Assembly: GCA_949285025.1 (NCBI GenBank)
Contig: CASDXG010000078.1
Location: 1 to 36,876 of the forward strand
Length of the DNA stretch: 36,876 nucleotides
Reading direction: 5' to 3'
Source: an uncultured Bacteroides sp.
GTDB lineage: Bacteria; Bacteroidota; Bacteroidia; Bacteroidales; Bacteroidaceae
The position numbers and the translations under genes were made by a program. The notes under the pieces were generated by a model. It was not told where the DNA came from. It was given only the letters and a program-made list of their open reading frames with translations, and searched no databases. This document shows positions 11,922 to 19,799 of this stretch, piece by piece (the stretch's first letter is position 1; each line of letters starts with the position of its first letter).

Positions 11922-13595
11922 ATGAGAGTCATTAAAATCTTTATATTCATAGTAATCTCGATATGTCTCGCACCAATGTCGGCGTTACGGGCAAAAAACA
12001 ATGAGAAAAACGATGCACCACGCATCGTAAACATTGTCAATTTCGTACGCGCCATTGAGCCTCGCTCGGCAGAAATCACAGAAGAAGTCCTATTCAACAC
12101 CACCAAACAACAGGCCAACCAACTTAAACAACACCGTTTGAAAGGAACTTTTCTCCTGCAATACGATGCCCTTATCATGCCATGTTATCAGGAACTTATG
12201 AAAAACGGGCTGTACGAAGGCTCAGAAGTCGGTGCCTGGTGGGAAATAACCCAACCGCATGTCGAAGCGGCCGGATTGAAATGGCGAGGCCGCTATCCTT
12301 GGGACTGGCATGCCGATGTAGGATTCGCCACAGGATACACTCCGCAAGAACGGGAGAAACTCGTAGATGTTTATATGGAAAAGTTCAAATCTGTTTTCGG
12401 AAAATATCCTGCATCCGTCGGGTCTTGGTTCATCGATGCCCATACATTAAATTACATGTACGAAAAATATCACATCACCGCCTCATGCAATTGCAAAGAT
12501 CAAATCGGCACAGACGGGTATACGCTATGGGGAGGCTACTGGAACCAGGCATACTATCCCAGCAAACAAAACGCCTATATGCCTGCACAAACGGAAGAAG
12601 GACAAATAAATGTCCCCATATTCCGTATGCTGGGAAGCGACCCTATTTACCAGTATGAGGCCGGAATCGGTGGAACTACGCAATCTGTAATCTCACTCGA
12701 ACCGGTATATGGCGATGCCGGCGGGAACAAAAAGTGGATTGATTACTTTTTTAAAAGCATGTTCAACGAACCGTGTCTCTCCTTTGCCTACGTACAAGCC
12801 GGACAAGAAAACTCATTCACATGGGAAGCCATGAAGAAAGGCTTGGAAATACAAATACCCATTTTACAGGAACTGTCTCAATCAGGAAAAATTCGCGTAG
12901 AGACATTGGGAGAATCTGGAGCCTGGTTCAAAAAGAATTTTACGGTAACTCCTCCGACTGCAGTCGTCACAATGGACGATGTACGCCAAAGCGAAAAGAG
13001 AACTGTATGGTATAACAGTCGCCACTACCGGGCAAACCTTTTGTGGGAAGGTTCCGCGTTCCGTATCCGTGACATTCATAAATTTGACGAAAAGATGCAA
13101 TCGGAATATCTGACAAAGGCCGGACGTTCCAACCAATGTATCTATACCACTCTGCCATTAGTCGACGGATGTATGTGGAGCACCCAGAACTATACAGCAG
13201 GATTACGGCTGTTCTACATTGACTGGAAAGGCCAAAGGCACGAAGCTAAAGGGGGAATTCCAGAGATAAGCGAGAAAGGAACAGAAGAACTGACGGTAAA
13301 ATGGTCGTTCGCCGACAAGAGCGCTAAACTGGAAATTACCTTTACAGAAAACAAAATGGAAGTAAAATGCAAACCGGGCAGGCACATCTATACATGGGAA
13401 TTATGCCTTATGACGGCTCCCGAAGCAGAACTTCCGTTCAAGTATCTCGCCGGAAAAAGCATCGTCTCTTCTTACAGAGGATTCAATTATTCCATAAAAG
13501 TAGAAGAAGGAGCGATTGTTGACAACCGGCAAGCCGGAAGAAGCCTGATATTTACCTTGCGGCCTGAACGCAATAAGATCACCTTGTCTTTCTAA
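11922..13595 (+). CDS. Secreted DUF3863/DUF3864-like protein (NodB/GH-like fold suspected)
   Basis: Function unknown. The 557-residue protein has a signal peptide ending near LRA (residue 24). The segment VNFVRAIEPRSAEITEEVLFN and the following QQANQLKQHRLKGTFLLQYDALI resemble the Bacteroidales DUF3863 family. YPASVGSWFIDAHTLNYMYEKY has the look of a polysaccharide-deacetylase/GH57-type barrel. A beta-rich C-terminal region (~340-557) would correspond to DUF3864. The family name is from memory of its sequence style and was not searched. An in-frame GTG at 11892 lies inside the upstream terminator stem, so I start at the ATG at 11922. Its position after the glycosidase genes suggests a role on the same glycan. 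No clear -7 box was found in the short gap, so it may depend on read-through. Confidence 0.65.
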   Translation: MRVIKIFIFIVISICLAPMSALRAKNNEKNDAPRIVNIVNFVRAIEPRSAEITEEVLFNTTKQQANQLKQHRLKGTFLLQYDALIMPCYQELMKNGLYEGSEVGAWWEITQPHVEAAGLKWRGRYPWDWHADVGFATGYTPQEREKLVDVYMEKFKSVFGKYPASVGSWFIDAHTLNYMYEKYHITASCNCKDQIGTDGYTLWGGYWNQAYYPSKQNAYMPAQTEEGQINVPIFRMLGSDPIYQYEAGIGGTTQSVISLEPVYGDAGGNKKWIDYFFKSMFNEPCLSFAYVQAGQENSFTWEAMKKGLEIQIPILQELSQSGKIRVETLGESGAWFKKNFTVTPPTAVVTMDDVRQSEKRTVWYNSRHYRANLLWEGSAFRIRDIHKFDEKMQSEYLTKAGRSNQCIYTTLPLVDGCMWSTQNYTAGLRLFYIDWKGQRHEAKGGIPEISEKGTEELTVKWSFADKSAKLEITFTENKMEVKCKPGRHIYTWELCLMTAPEAELPFKYLAGKSIVSSYRGFNYSIKVEEGAIVDNRQAGRSLIFTLRPERNKITLSF

Positions 13596-13618
13596 AAGAA
13601 CGCATTCTTTTCACCAGA

Positions 13619-13660
13619 ACATCCCGACATCTCATGAAACATGCCGGGATGTCTTTATTA
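13619..13660 (+). terminator. Intrinsic terminator after the DUF3863-like gene
   Basis: ACATCCCG (13619-13626) pairs with CGGGATGT (13645-13652), with an inner CAT/ATG pairing, followed by CTTTATTATT. It closes the carbohydrate locus. Confidence 0.75.
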
Positions 13661-13791
13661 TTCCCGGTCATAAAGCAAAAACGGACTCTGCACCCTTCCT
13701 CTGCAAACAGACGGAATATATCCGGACCTGCCGGCCGGTCTCAAAAGGCTACATGCGCTCTCTTTATAAAACAACTTTACATCCCCAGATT

Positions 13792-13821
13792 TTTGACCTA
13801 AACTTATTTTTCTTATTTTTG
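13792..13821 (+). promoter_or_regulatory. Bacteroides promoter for the topoisomerase gene
   Basis: TTTG (13792-13795) is followed after 18 bases by TATTTTTG (13814-13821). A possible TTG start at 13827 lies only 5 bases past the -7 box, so the ATG at 13851 is the likely start. The 130 bases between the preceding terminator and this promoter show no ORF or other clear signal. Confidence 0.7.
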
Positions 13822-13850
13822 TACAGTTGTTAAGATGGATAGTCGTATAT

Positions 13851-16487
13851 ATGAGTGAAGATACCTTTGAGATAAATAATACCCCGACGAATTCGAATGA
13901 AGAACATTCGGAATATAAGCCCGCAGATAATACCGATGATGCGATAAAGCACCAACTGAGCGGCATGTACGAGAACTGGTTTTTAGATTATGCCTCGTAT
14001 GTAATATTAGAAAGAGCAGTTCCTCACATTAACGATGGGCTGAAACCCGTACAAAGACGTATCCTGCATTCCATGAAAAGACTGGATGACGGCCGTTATA
14101 ACAAAGTGGCAAACATTGTAGGACACACTATGCAGTTTCATCCACACGGGGATGCTTCCATAGGAGACGCCTTGGTGCAATTGGGACAAAAAGAGCTGCT
14201 TATCGACTGTCAGGGGAACTGGGGTAACATCCTGACCGGCGACAGTGCTGCAGCTCCCCGATATATTGAGGCAAGATTATCGAAATTCGCACTTGAAGTG
14301 GTATTCAATCCCAAAACAACCGAATGGCAGGCTTCCTACGACGGACGCAACAGAGAACCGGTCACACTGCCCGTAAAATTTCCATTACTGCTGGCGCAAG
14401 GCGTAGAAGGTATCGCCGTAGGACTCTCGTCAAAGATTCTTCCTCACAACTTCAACGAATTATGTGATGCTGCCATTGCTTATCTCCACAACGAACCATT
14501 TCAACTTTACCCCGACTTCCAGACAGGGGGCGCCATCGATGTATCGCGTTATAACGACGGAGAACGCGGAGGAATGGTACGCATAAGAGCAAAAATCTCA
14601 AAAATCGACAACAAGACTTTATGCATCAGCGAGATTCCATACGGGAAGACAACATCTTCCCTTATCGAATCAATACTGAAAGCCATCGAAAAGGGAAAGA
14701 TTAAAGTACGGAAAGTAGACGATAATACCGCCGGAAAAGTAGAAATCCTCATCCATCTGGCTCCCGGAGTTTCATCGGATAAGACCTTAGATGCGCTTTA
14801 TGCTTTCACCGACTGCGAAATAAATGTTTCGCCCAACTGTTGCGTTATCGACCATAAAAAGCCACACTTCCTCACGGTAAGCGATGTATTGAAAAAGTCC
14901 GCTGACAACACTTTAAACCTACTCCGTCAGGAACTGAACATCCAACGTGACGAGACACTTGAAACGCTTCACTTTGCCACATTGGAACGTATCTTCATCG
15001 AAGAACGCATCTATAAAGACAAACAATTCGAACAGGCAGAAAACATGGATGCGGCCTGCAAACATATAGATGAACGGCTTACGCCATTTTATCCACAGTT
15101 TGTCAGAGAAGTTACGAAAGATGACATCCTGAAGCTGATGGAAATCAAAATGGCACGTATCCTGAAATTCAACAAAGACAAGGCCGATGAAAACATCGCA
15201 CGACTGAAAAGCGACATAAACGAAATAGAGAACCATCTGGCACATATCACCGAATATACAATAGAATGGTATCGTCGTATCAAAGAAAAATACGGAAAGG
15301 ACTATCCTCGCCGAACCGAAATACGCAATTTCGATACAATTATCGCCACAAAGGTTGTAGAAGCGAATGAAAAACTTTATATCAACCGAGAAGAAGGATT
15401 TATAGGAACCGGATTGAAAAAAGACGAGTTTGTATGCAATTGCTCCGACATAGACGATGTGATTATCTTTTATAAAGACGGGAAATACAAGATTGTCCGC
15501 ATCTCCGATAAGATTTTTGTCGGGAAAAATATTCTTTATGTCAACGTATTTAAGAAGAATGACAAACGAACTATTTACAACGTCATATACCGCGACGGCA
15601 AGGAAGGTTTCTACTACATCAAGCGGTTTAACATAACTTCCATGATCCGAGACCGGGAATATGACATTACACAAGGTGCTCCCGGCTCACGTATCGTTTA
15701 TTTTACGGCAAACTCTAACGGCGAAGCCGAGACCATTAAAATCAGCCTGCGCCCCAATCCACGCATCAAGAAACTGGTATTCGAAAAAGACTTCAGTGCC
15801 ATTAACATCAAAGGACGCCAGTCTATGGGAAATTTACTCACCAAATATGATGTACACAAAATCAGTCTGAAGCACCGGGGAGGCTCAACCTTGGGAGGAC
15901 GCAAGGTGTGGTTTGATGCAGATGTCCTGCGCCTTAACTATGATGGACGTGGGAAATACCTTGGAGAATTCCAAAGCGGAGAAAGTATTTTAATCGTAAA
16001 AAATGACGGAGAATTCTACACAACCGATTTTGATTTAAACAATCATTATGAACAAGGAATACTGCTTATTGAAAAATTCGACGAAGCAAAAGTGTGGACT
16101 GCCGCCCTTCATGACGCCGATCAACAGAATTATCCTTACCTGAAAAGGTTCTGCTTTGAGAAGACAACACGGCGACAAAATTTCCTTGGAGAGAATAAAC
16201 AAAGCCAACTCATTCTGTTGTCATGCCAGGCATATCCGCGATTGCAGATTATATTTGGCGGAAATGACAGTTTCCGAGACCCGTTAATTATCGAGGCAAA
16301 CGACTTTATCGGAATAAAAAGCTTCAAGGCAAAAGGAAAGCGACTGACAACATTCTCCGTAGCACGTATTGAGGAATTAGAACCCACACGCATGCCGGAA
16401 ACAAAAGAAACCGAAACAAATGAGACAGAAGATATAAACGATTATCTGACACAACCCGAAGAAAACGGACAAATGAACCTGTTTTAA
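13851..16487 (+). CDS. parC: DNA topoisomerase IV / gyrase-type subunit A
   Basis: The breakage-reunion subunit of a type IIA topoisomerase, which relaxes and decatenates DNA together with a ParE/GyrB partner not in this window. It has 878 residues from the ATG at 13851. The winged-helix domain starts at NWFLDYASYVILERAVPHI (42-60). It is followed by LKPVQRRILHSM (64-75), the helix HPHGDASIGDAL (97-108) and the catalytic Tyr138 in AAAPRYIEARL. A coiled-coil tower (~370-450) and a C-terminal beta-pinwheel-like region complete it. The C-terminus ends in an acidic tail. Subfamily (ParC versus GyrA) is inferred from overall style and the divergent C-terminal domain. At the quinolone-sensitive serine position this protein has Ala102, and Asp106 is kept. 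Confidence 0.9.
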   Translation: MSEDTFEINNTPTNSNEEHSEYKPADNTDDAIKHQLSGMYENWFLDYASYVILERAVPHINDGLKPVQRRILHSMKRLDDGRYNKVANIVGHTMQFHPHGDASIGDALVQLGQKELLIDCQGNWGNILTGDSAAAPRYIEARLSKFALEVVFNPKTTEWQASYDGRNREPVTLPVKFPLLLAQGVEGIAVGLSSKILPHNFNELCDAAIAYLHNEPFQLYPDFQTGGAIDVSRYNDGERGGMVRIRAKISKIDNKTLCISEIPYGKTTSSLIESILKAIEKGKIKVRKVDDNTAGKVEILIHLAPGVSSDKTLDALYAFTDCEINVSPNCCVIDHKKPHFLTVSDVLKKSADNTLNLLRQELNIQRDETLETLHFATLERIFIEERIYKDKQFEQAENMDAACKHIDERLTPFYPQFVREVTKDDILKLMEIKMARILKFNKDKADENIARLKSDINEIENHLAHITEYTIEWYRRIKEKYGKDYPRRTEIRNFDTIIATKVVEANEKLYINREEGFIGTGLKKDEFVCNCSDIDDVIIFYKDGKYKIVRISDKIFVGKNILYVNVFKKNDKRTIYNVIYRDGKEGFYYIKRFNITSMIRDREYDITQGAPGSRIVYFTANSNGEAETIKISLRPNPRIKKLVFEKDFSAINIKGRQSMGNLLTKYDVHKISLKHRGGSTLGGRKVWFDADVLRLNYDGRGKYLGEFQSGESILIVKNDGEFYTTDFDLNNHYEQGILLIEKFDEAKVWTAALHDADQQNYPYLKRFCFEKTTRRQNFLGENKQSQLILLSCQAYPRLQIIFGGNDSFRDPLIIEANDFIGIKSFKAKGKRLTTFSVARIEELEPTRMPETKETETNETEDINDYLTQPEENGQMNLF

Positions 16488-17348
16488 ATGAAAAAGTTCA
16501 TAAAATACGCACTGGCCACCTGCCTGACTTTCCTGACTGTTTTCCCATGCATTTACGCACAGAAAGACAGCTTAAAGTCTACACATTACGTGGTACATGC
16601 CACAACATTCGGAGCAGGGCACGCAAACGTTTTCGAAACATATCTTTCTCCTCTGGAATATACCGGCCAAAGCATTCGGATCATGCACGAGCGTATCAGG
16701 ATGACCCGTTTAATGGACGGACATGTTTCTGCACAAAATATTTTTCAAATCAACGCCTCACACACAAAAAATCCGGCAAAATCGGCAACCTCTTATGCCG
16801 GTCTTGTCAATTGGAGCTATACATTACACTATCAATTTCTGTTGAATGACCAATTAAAACTTTTATTCGGACCGATGTTCGAGTTAAACGGCGGCGCTGT
16901 CTATAACGAAAGAAACTCGAACAATCCTGCGCAAGCCAAAGCTTATGGCGGATTCGGCGGGTCAGGAATGCTGGTTTATAAGTTCAACATCCGAAACTGT
17001 CCTTTTATCCTCCGCTATCAAGCCAATTTCCCTTTGCTGAACATCATGTTCTCTCCGGAGTATGGCGAGTCTTATTACGAAATATTTTCACTGAAAAATA
17101 AAGGAAACCACGTATTGTTTACTTCCTTACACAACGCTCCCTCCATCCGACAAATGGTTACTTTAGACTTTCCCATAAAGCAGTCTATCATACGAATCGG
17201 GTATGTCTGTGATATTCAGCAGGCAAAAGTCAACAATTTAAAAAGCCATGCTTATTCGCACGACTTCATGATTGGCTTTGTAAAAAACCTCTACTTACTG
17301 AAAGGAAAAAGAAAAATCAGCCTACCCATAGCCAACAATCCTTTTTAA
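16488..17348 (+). CDS. DUF3316 family secreted/outer-membrane protein
   Basis: Function unknown. The 286 residues begin with a signal peptide cleaved near IYA-Q (24/25). The rest is rich in alternating aromatic and polar residues (YTLHYQFLLNDQLKLLFGP, FILRYQANFPL, IRIGYVCDI), as in a small outer-membrane beta-barrel. The overall pattern (HATTFGAGHANVFETYLSPLEYTG near the N-terminus) matches my recollection of DUF3316. The ATG directly follows the stop codon of the topoisomerase gene (zero-base gap), so the two are probably translated from one mRNA. A link to topoisomerase function is not obvious; co-transcription may only be housekeeping linkage. Confidence 0.7.
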   Translation: MKKFIKYALATCLTFLTVFPCIYAQKDSLKSTHYVVHATTFGAGHANVFETYLSPLEYTGQSIRIMHERIRMTRLMDGHVSAQNIFQINASHTKNPAKSATSYAGLVNWSYTLHYQFLLNDQLKLLFGPMFELNGGAVYNERNSNNPAQAKAYGGFGGSGMLVYKFNIRNCPFILRYQANFPLLNIMFSPEYGESYYEIFSLKNKGNHVLFTSLHNAPSIRQMVTLDFPIKQSIIRIGYVCDIQQAKVNNLKSHAYSHDFMIGFVKNLYLLKGKRKISLPIANNPF

Positions 17349-17351
17349 TTT

Positions 17352-18374
17352 ATGAAAAAATTACTCTACATAATCTGTTTCAGCGTAACCGTTGCTTTCA
17401 GCATCGGACAAAGTTCCTGCATTCGGGCTGATATTTCGGGAGAAACACCACAAGACAATTTCGAAGCACTTTGGAAAATAATCGACGAACAATACTGCTT
17501 TTTAGAGTATAAAAAAGAAGAATACGGGCTGGACTGGGACAAAATACATGCCACATATTCGAAAAGAATTACACAATTAATGAATTCAAAAGAACTGTTC
17601 GAGGTCTTATCAGACATGCTTAATGAACTGCATGACGGGCATGTTAACTTAAGCAGCGCCTACGGAACTTCACAATATCGTGCCTGGTTCGACAACTATC
17701 CGCGCAATTTCAGCGACAGCATCCAGAGCAATTATCTGAAAAAAGATTACATCAACACTTCCGGTCTGACTTATCAGATTCTCGAAAACAACATCGGATA
17801 TATCTACTGTTCAAGCTTCTCCAATGGAATAGGAGACGGCAATTTAGATCAGACATTAAAAGAACTGGAATGTTGCGACGGCCTCATCATCGATGTACGC
17901 AACAATGGAGGCGGGAACTTAACCACAGCAAAAAAATTAGCATCGCGTTTCACCAACGAAAAAATACTGATTGGCTACATAAAACATAAGACCGGTCCCG
18001 GTCACAACGAGTTTTCTTCTCCCCACCCCATCTATTTAGAACCATCAAAAGGCGTGCGCTGGCAGAAGAAAGTTGCGGTATTAACGAACCGACGCGCCTT
18101 CAGTGCCACAAACGATTTCGTAAACAGCATGAAGCAACTCCCCTCAGTAACAATCATAGGAGACAAGACAGGTGGAGGCTCCGGCCTGCCATTCAGCTCG
18201 GAAATCCCCAATGGATGGTCGGTACGCTTCTCGGCAAGCCCCATGTTTGACCCGGAAATGAATCAAATAGAATTCGGAATCGACCCGGACAAGAAGGTGA
18301 ACATGACAAGCGAAGACATCGAACGAGGGAAAGATACTATCATAGAAACTGCCTGCGACATTTTGAAGAATTAA
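17352..18374 (+). CDS. S41 family C-terminal-processing-type peptidase, lipoprotein
   Basis: A predicted serine peptidase of the tail-specific protease family anchored as a lipoprotein. It has 340 residues, with the signal peptide ending at a probable lipid-modified Cys23. A helical N-terminal domain (DNFEALWKIIDEQYCF, LNELHDGHVNL) precedes the S41 core. The core has DGLIIDVRNNGGGN (176-189) and the catalytic Ser251 in NRRAFSATNDF, with GDKTGGGSGLP following. There is no obvious PDZ domain. It starts 3 bases after the DUF3316 stop and is probably last in the operon with the topoisomerase gene. Substrate unknown. Confidence 0.88.
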   Translation: MKKLLYIICFSVTVAFSIGQSSCIRADISGETPQDNFEALWKIIDEQYCFLEYKKEEYGLDWDKIHATYSKRITQLMNSKELFEVLSDMLNELHDGHVNLSSAYGTSQYRAWFDNYPRNFSDSIQSNYLKKDYINTSGLTYQILENNIGYIYCSSFSNGIGDGNLDQTLKELECCDGLIIDVRNNGGGNLTTAKKLASRFTNEKILIGYIKHKTGPGHNEFSSPHPIYLEPSKGVRWQKKVAVLTNRRAFSATNDFVNSMKQLPSVTIIGDKTGGGSGLPFSSEIPNGWSVRFSASPMFDPEMNQIEFGIDPDKKVNMTSEDIERGKDTIIETACDILKN

Positions 18375-18383
18375 AAGGAAATA

Positions 18384-18415
18384 TTTGGCGTTTTCAATAA
18401 ATCACCCTATCTTTG
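18384..18415 (+). promoter_or_regulatory. Consensus Bacteroides promoter for tRNA-Leu
   Basis: TTTG (18384-18387), a 20-base spacer and TATCTTTG (18408-18415) make one of the two best promoters in the window. It lies 35 bases before the mature tRNA. The -7 box end also forms a small inverted repeat TCTTTG/CAAAGA with a 5-base centre. Confidence 0.8.
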
Positions 18416-18450
18416 CACCGCAAAGACTAAAAGGTCTTTCTAAAAGACAT

Positions 18451-18532
18451 GCGCTTGTGGCGTAATTGGTAGCCGCGCCAGACTTAGGATCTGGTGTCGA
18501 GAGACGTGTAGGTTCGAGTCCTATCAAGCGCA
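18451..18532 (+). tRNA. tRNA-Leu (anticodon UAG)
   Basis: The acceptor stem GCGCTTG (18451-18457) pairs with CAAGCGC (18525-18531), with discriminator A18532. The anticodon stem CCAGA/TCTGG encloses the loop CTTAGGA with anticodon TAG, which reads CUA and probably other CUN codons. The T-arm has TAGG-TTCGAGT-CCTA. The extended variable arm (GTC-GAGA-GAC) is that of a class II leucine tRNA. The CCA end is not encoded. Confidence 0.96.
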
Positions 18533-18541
18533 CAACATCAG

Positions 18542-18580
18542 ATATCAGCTTATCTAAAATGATAAGCTGATATTTTTTTC
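18542..18580 (+). terminator. Strong intrinsic terminator after tRNA-Leu
   Basis: A perfect 13-bp stem, ATATCAGCTTATC (18542-18554) with GATAAGCTGATAT (18561-18573), has a 6-base loop and a following T6 run. It starts 9 bases after the tRNA. Confidence 0.9.
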
Positions 18581-18705
18581 TTTATTCCCCTCAGGAAATT
18601 CCGCCAGGCCAATATTCCAAACACCGCATTCTTTCCGAGAAAGGAAACGTTGTATCCCCAAAAAGTTCCCGATGTTTTAAATAAAAGTATCTGTCATCTT
18701 CACAA

Positions 18706-18746
18706 AAAGATAAGGGAGAATTACCCGAATCCGGCAATTCTCCCTT
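18706..18746 (-). terminator. Intrinsic terminator of the nucleotidyltransferase gene
   Basis: On the minus strand AAGGGAGAATT (18736-18746) pairs with AATTCTCCCTT (18712-18722), with an inner CCG/CGG pair, and is followed by ATCTTTTTG. It lies 20 bases past the stop codon. The bases between 18581 and 18705 hold no ORF or clear signal. Confidence 0.8.
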
Positions 18747-18765
18747 ACCCAAACACCTGCTCTAT

Positions 18766-19671
18766 TCAAAATAACTTCGCAGGATATTCGCCGGCATCCA
18801 CCAACGCTTGAATCTTATCGACTACACCTTGTCGGTCGGCAGCGTAAGTCACACCAAACCATTTCGACGTCGTATCAAGAACTTTAACGGTAGCTGTCTT
18901 ATCATTAATCAGCTTATTCACCAGCAAAGGAATAAAAAACTCCGCCTTAATGTTGTTTATCTGTTCTTTCAAGAATGAGATAAAATAATCCTCTGAATAG
19001 CGGAAATAATCGGGAGTAAAGCCCCACATATTCATAGACACCGGCGTATTATCATCCACCGGTACCCATTCACCTTTCTCGTCCTTGTAACAAACCGTTC
19101 CATTTATACGCATAATCTCTGTCCGTTCTACCACCGATACAAGATGTTGTTCCGCATTGGTCGAACAAATTCCGCGAGCAACAGTTCCACTTTCCGACAG
19201 TGTATTCCCCACACGGAACCCAACCATGCAGTATTCATTCTTCGCATTCTCAGGCAATTCCGACAAGTATTTACCCAAAACAGCGAAACTGTCTCTTCCA
19301 TAGAAATCGTCTGCATTAATCACAGCAAACGGTTCTTTAATCACATCTTTCCCCATCAGCACCGCATGATTCGTCCCCCAAGGCTTTACACGTTCCGACG
19401 GACACACAAATCCATCCGGAAGTTTATCTACAGACTGGAATACGACTTCTACAGGAATATGGTTCTCATATTTGCTGATTATCTTTTCTCTGAAATCTTT
19501 TTCGAAATCTTTACGGATAACAAAAACAAGCTTTCCAAAACCTGCCCGAATTGCATCAAAAATAGAATAGTCCATAATCGTTTCACCGCTCGGGCCTAAT
19601 CCGTCCAATTGTTTCAATCCTCCGTAACGGCTTCCCATACCTGCCGCTAAAACAAATAGTGTTGGTTTCAT
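18766..19671 (-). CDS. Sugar-nucleotide (NDP-sugar) nucleotidyltransferase-like protein
   Basis: A member of the NTP_transferase family, which joins a nucleoside triphosphate and a sugar (or amino-sugar) phosphate to an NDP-sugar in the cytoplasm. It has 301 residues from the ATG at 19671. The nucleotide-binding loop is LAAGMGSRYGGLKQL (8-22). A conserved GPSGETIMDYSIFDAI follows. The metal-binding-type Asp lies in AVINADDFYG, and GTNHAVLMG precedes it. The C-terminal part (KWFGVTYAADR) ends without a left-handed beta helix, so there is no acyltransferase domain. Which sugar is used cannot be told. An upstream in-frame TTG at 19680 would add three residues; the ATG is preferred. It is divergent from tamB and followed by its own terminator. 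Confidence 0.86.
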   Translation of the reverse strand: MKPTLFVLAAGMGSRYGGLKQLDGLGPSGETIMDYSIFDAIRAGFGKLVFVIRKDFEKDFREKIISKYENHIPVEVVFQSVDKLPDGFVCPSERVKPWGTNHAVLMGKDVIKEPFAVINADDFYGRDSFAVLGKYLSELPENAKNEYCMVGFRVGNTLSESGTVARGICSTNAEQHLVSVVERTEIMRINGTVCYKDEKGEWVPVDDNTPVSMNMWGFTPDYFRYSEDYFISFLKEQINNIKAEFFIPLLVNKLINDKTATVKVLDTTSKWFGVTYAADRQGVVDKIQALVDAGEYPAKLF

Positions 19672-19699
19672 AATTCTCAACTTAAAATTAGTAACTATG

Positions 19700-19707
19700 C
19701 AAAAGTA
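19700..19707 (-). promoter_or_regulatory. Bacteroides -7 box for the nucleotidyltransferase gene
   Basis: On the minus strand this reads TACTTTTG, 28 bases upstream of the ATG at 19671. A -33 TTTG is not evident at the expected distance. Confidence 0.55.
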
Positions 19708-19770
19708 AAAAATAATACACTTGCCATAAAATACTTGGAAAAGAAAATATATTTATCGCGGTTTAATTCG

Positions 19771-19778
19771 TACATTCG
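19771..19778 (+). promoter_or_regulatory. Near-consensus -7 box for tamB
   Basis: TACATTCG differs from TAnnTTTG at one position and lies 21 bases upstream of the tamB ATG. It is the best candidate in the divergent gap, with no clear -33 element. Confidence 0.35.
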
Positions 19779-19799
19779 CATAAAATAACGTTAGCCACA

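Noticed and set aside
14919-15674. A 251-codon minus-strand ORF inside the topoisomerase gene
   Set aside because: The plus-strand frame is continuous and conserved there. The antisense product has a Phe/Val-rich composition typical of reverse-strand reading.
18451-18600. tRNA-Leu as an integration site for a genomic island
   Set aside because: No integrase gene, no repeated 3' tRNA fragment and no composition break follow it; it is followed directly by its own terminator and a housekeeping-type gene.
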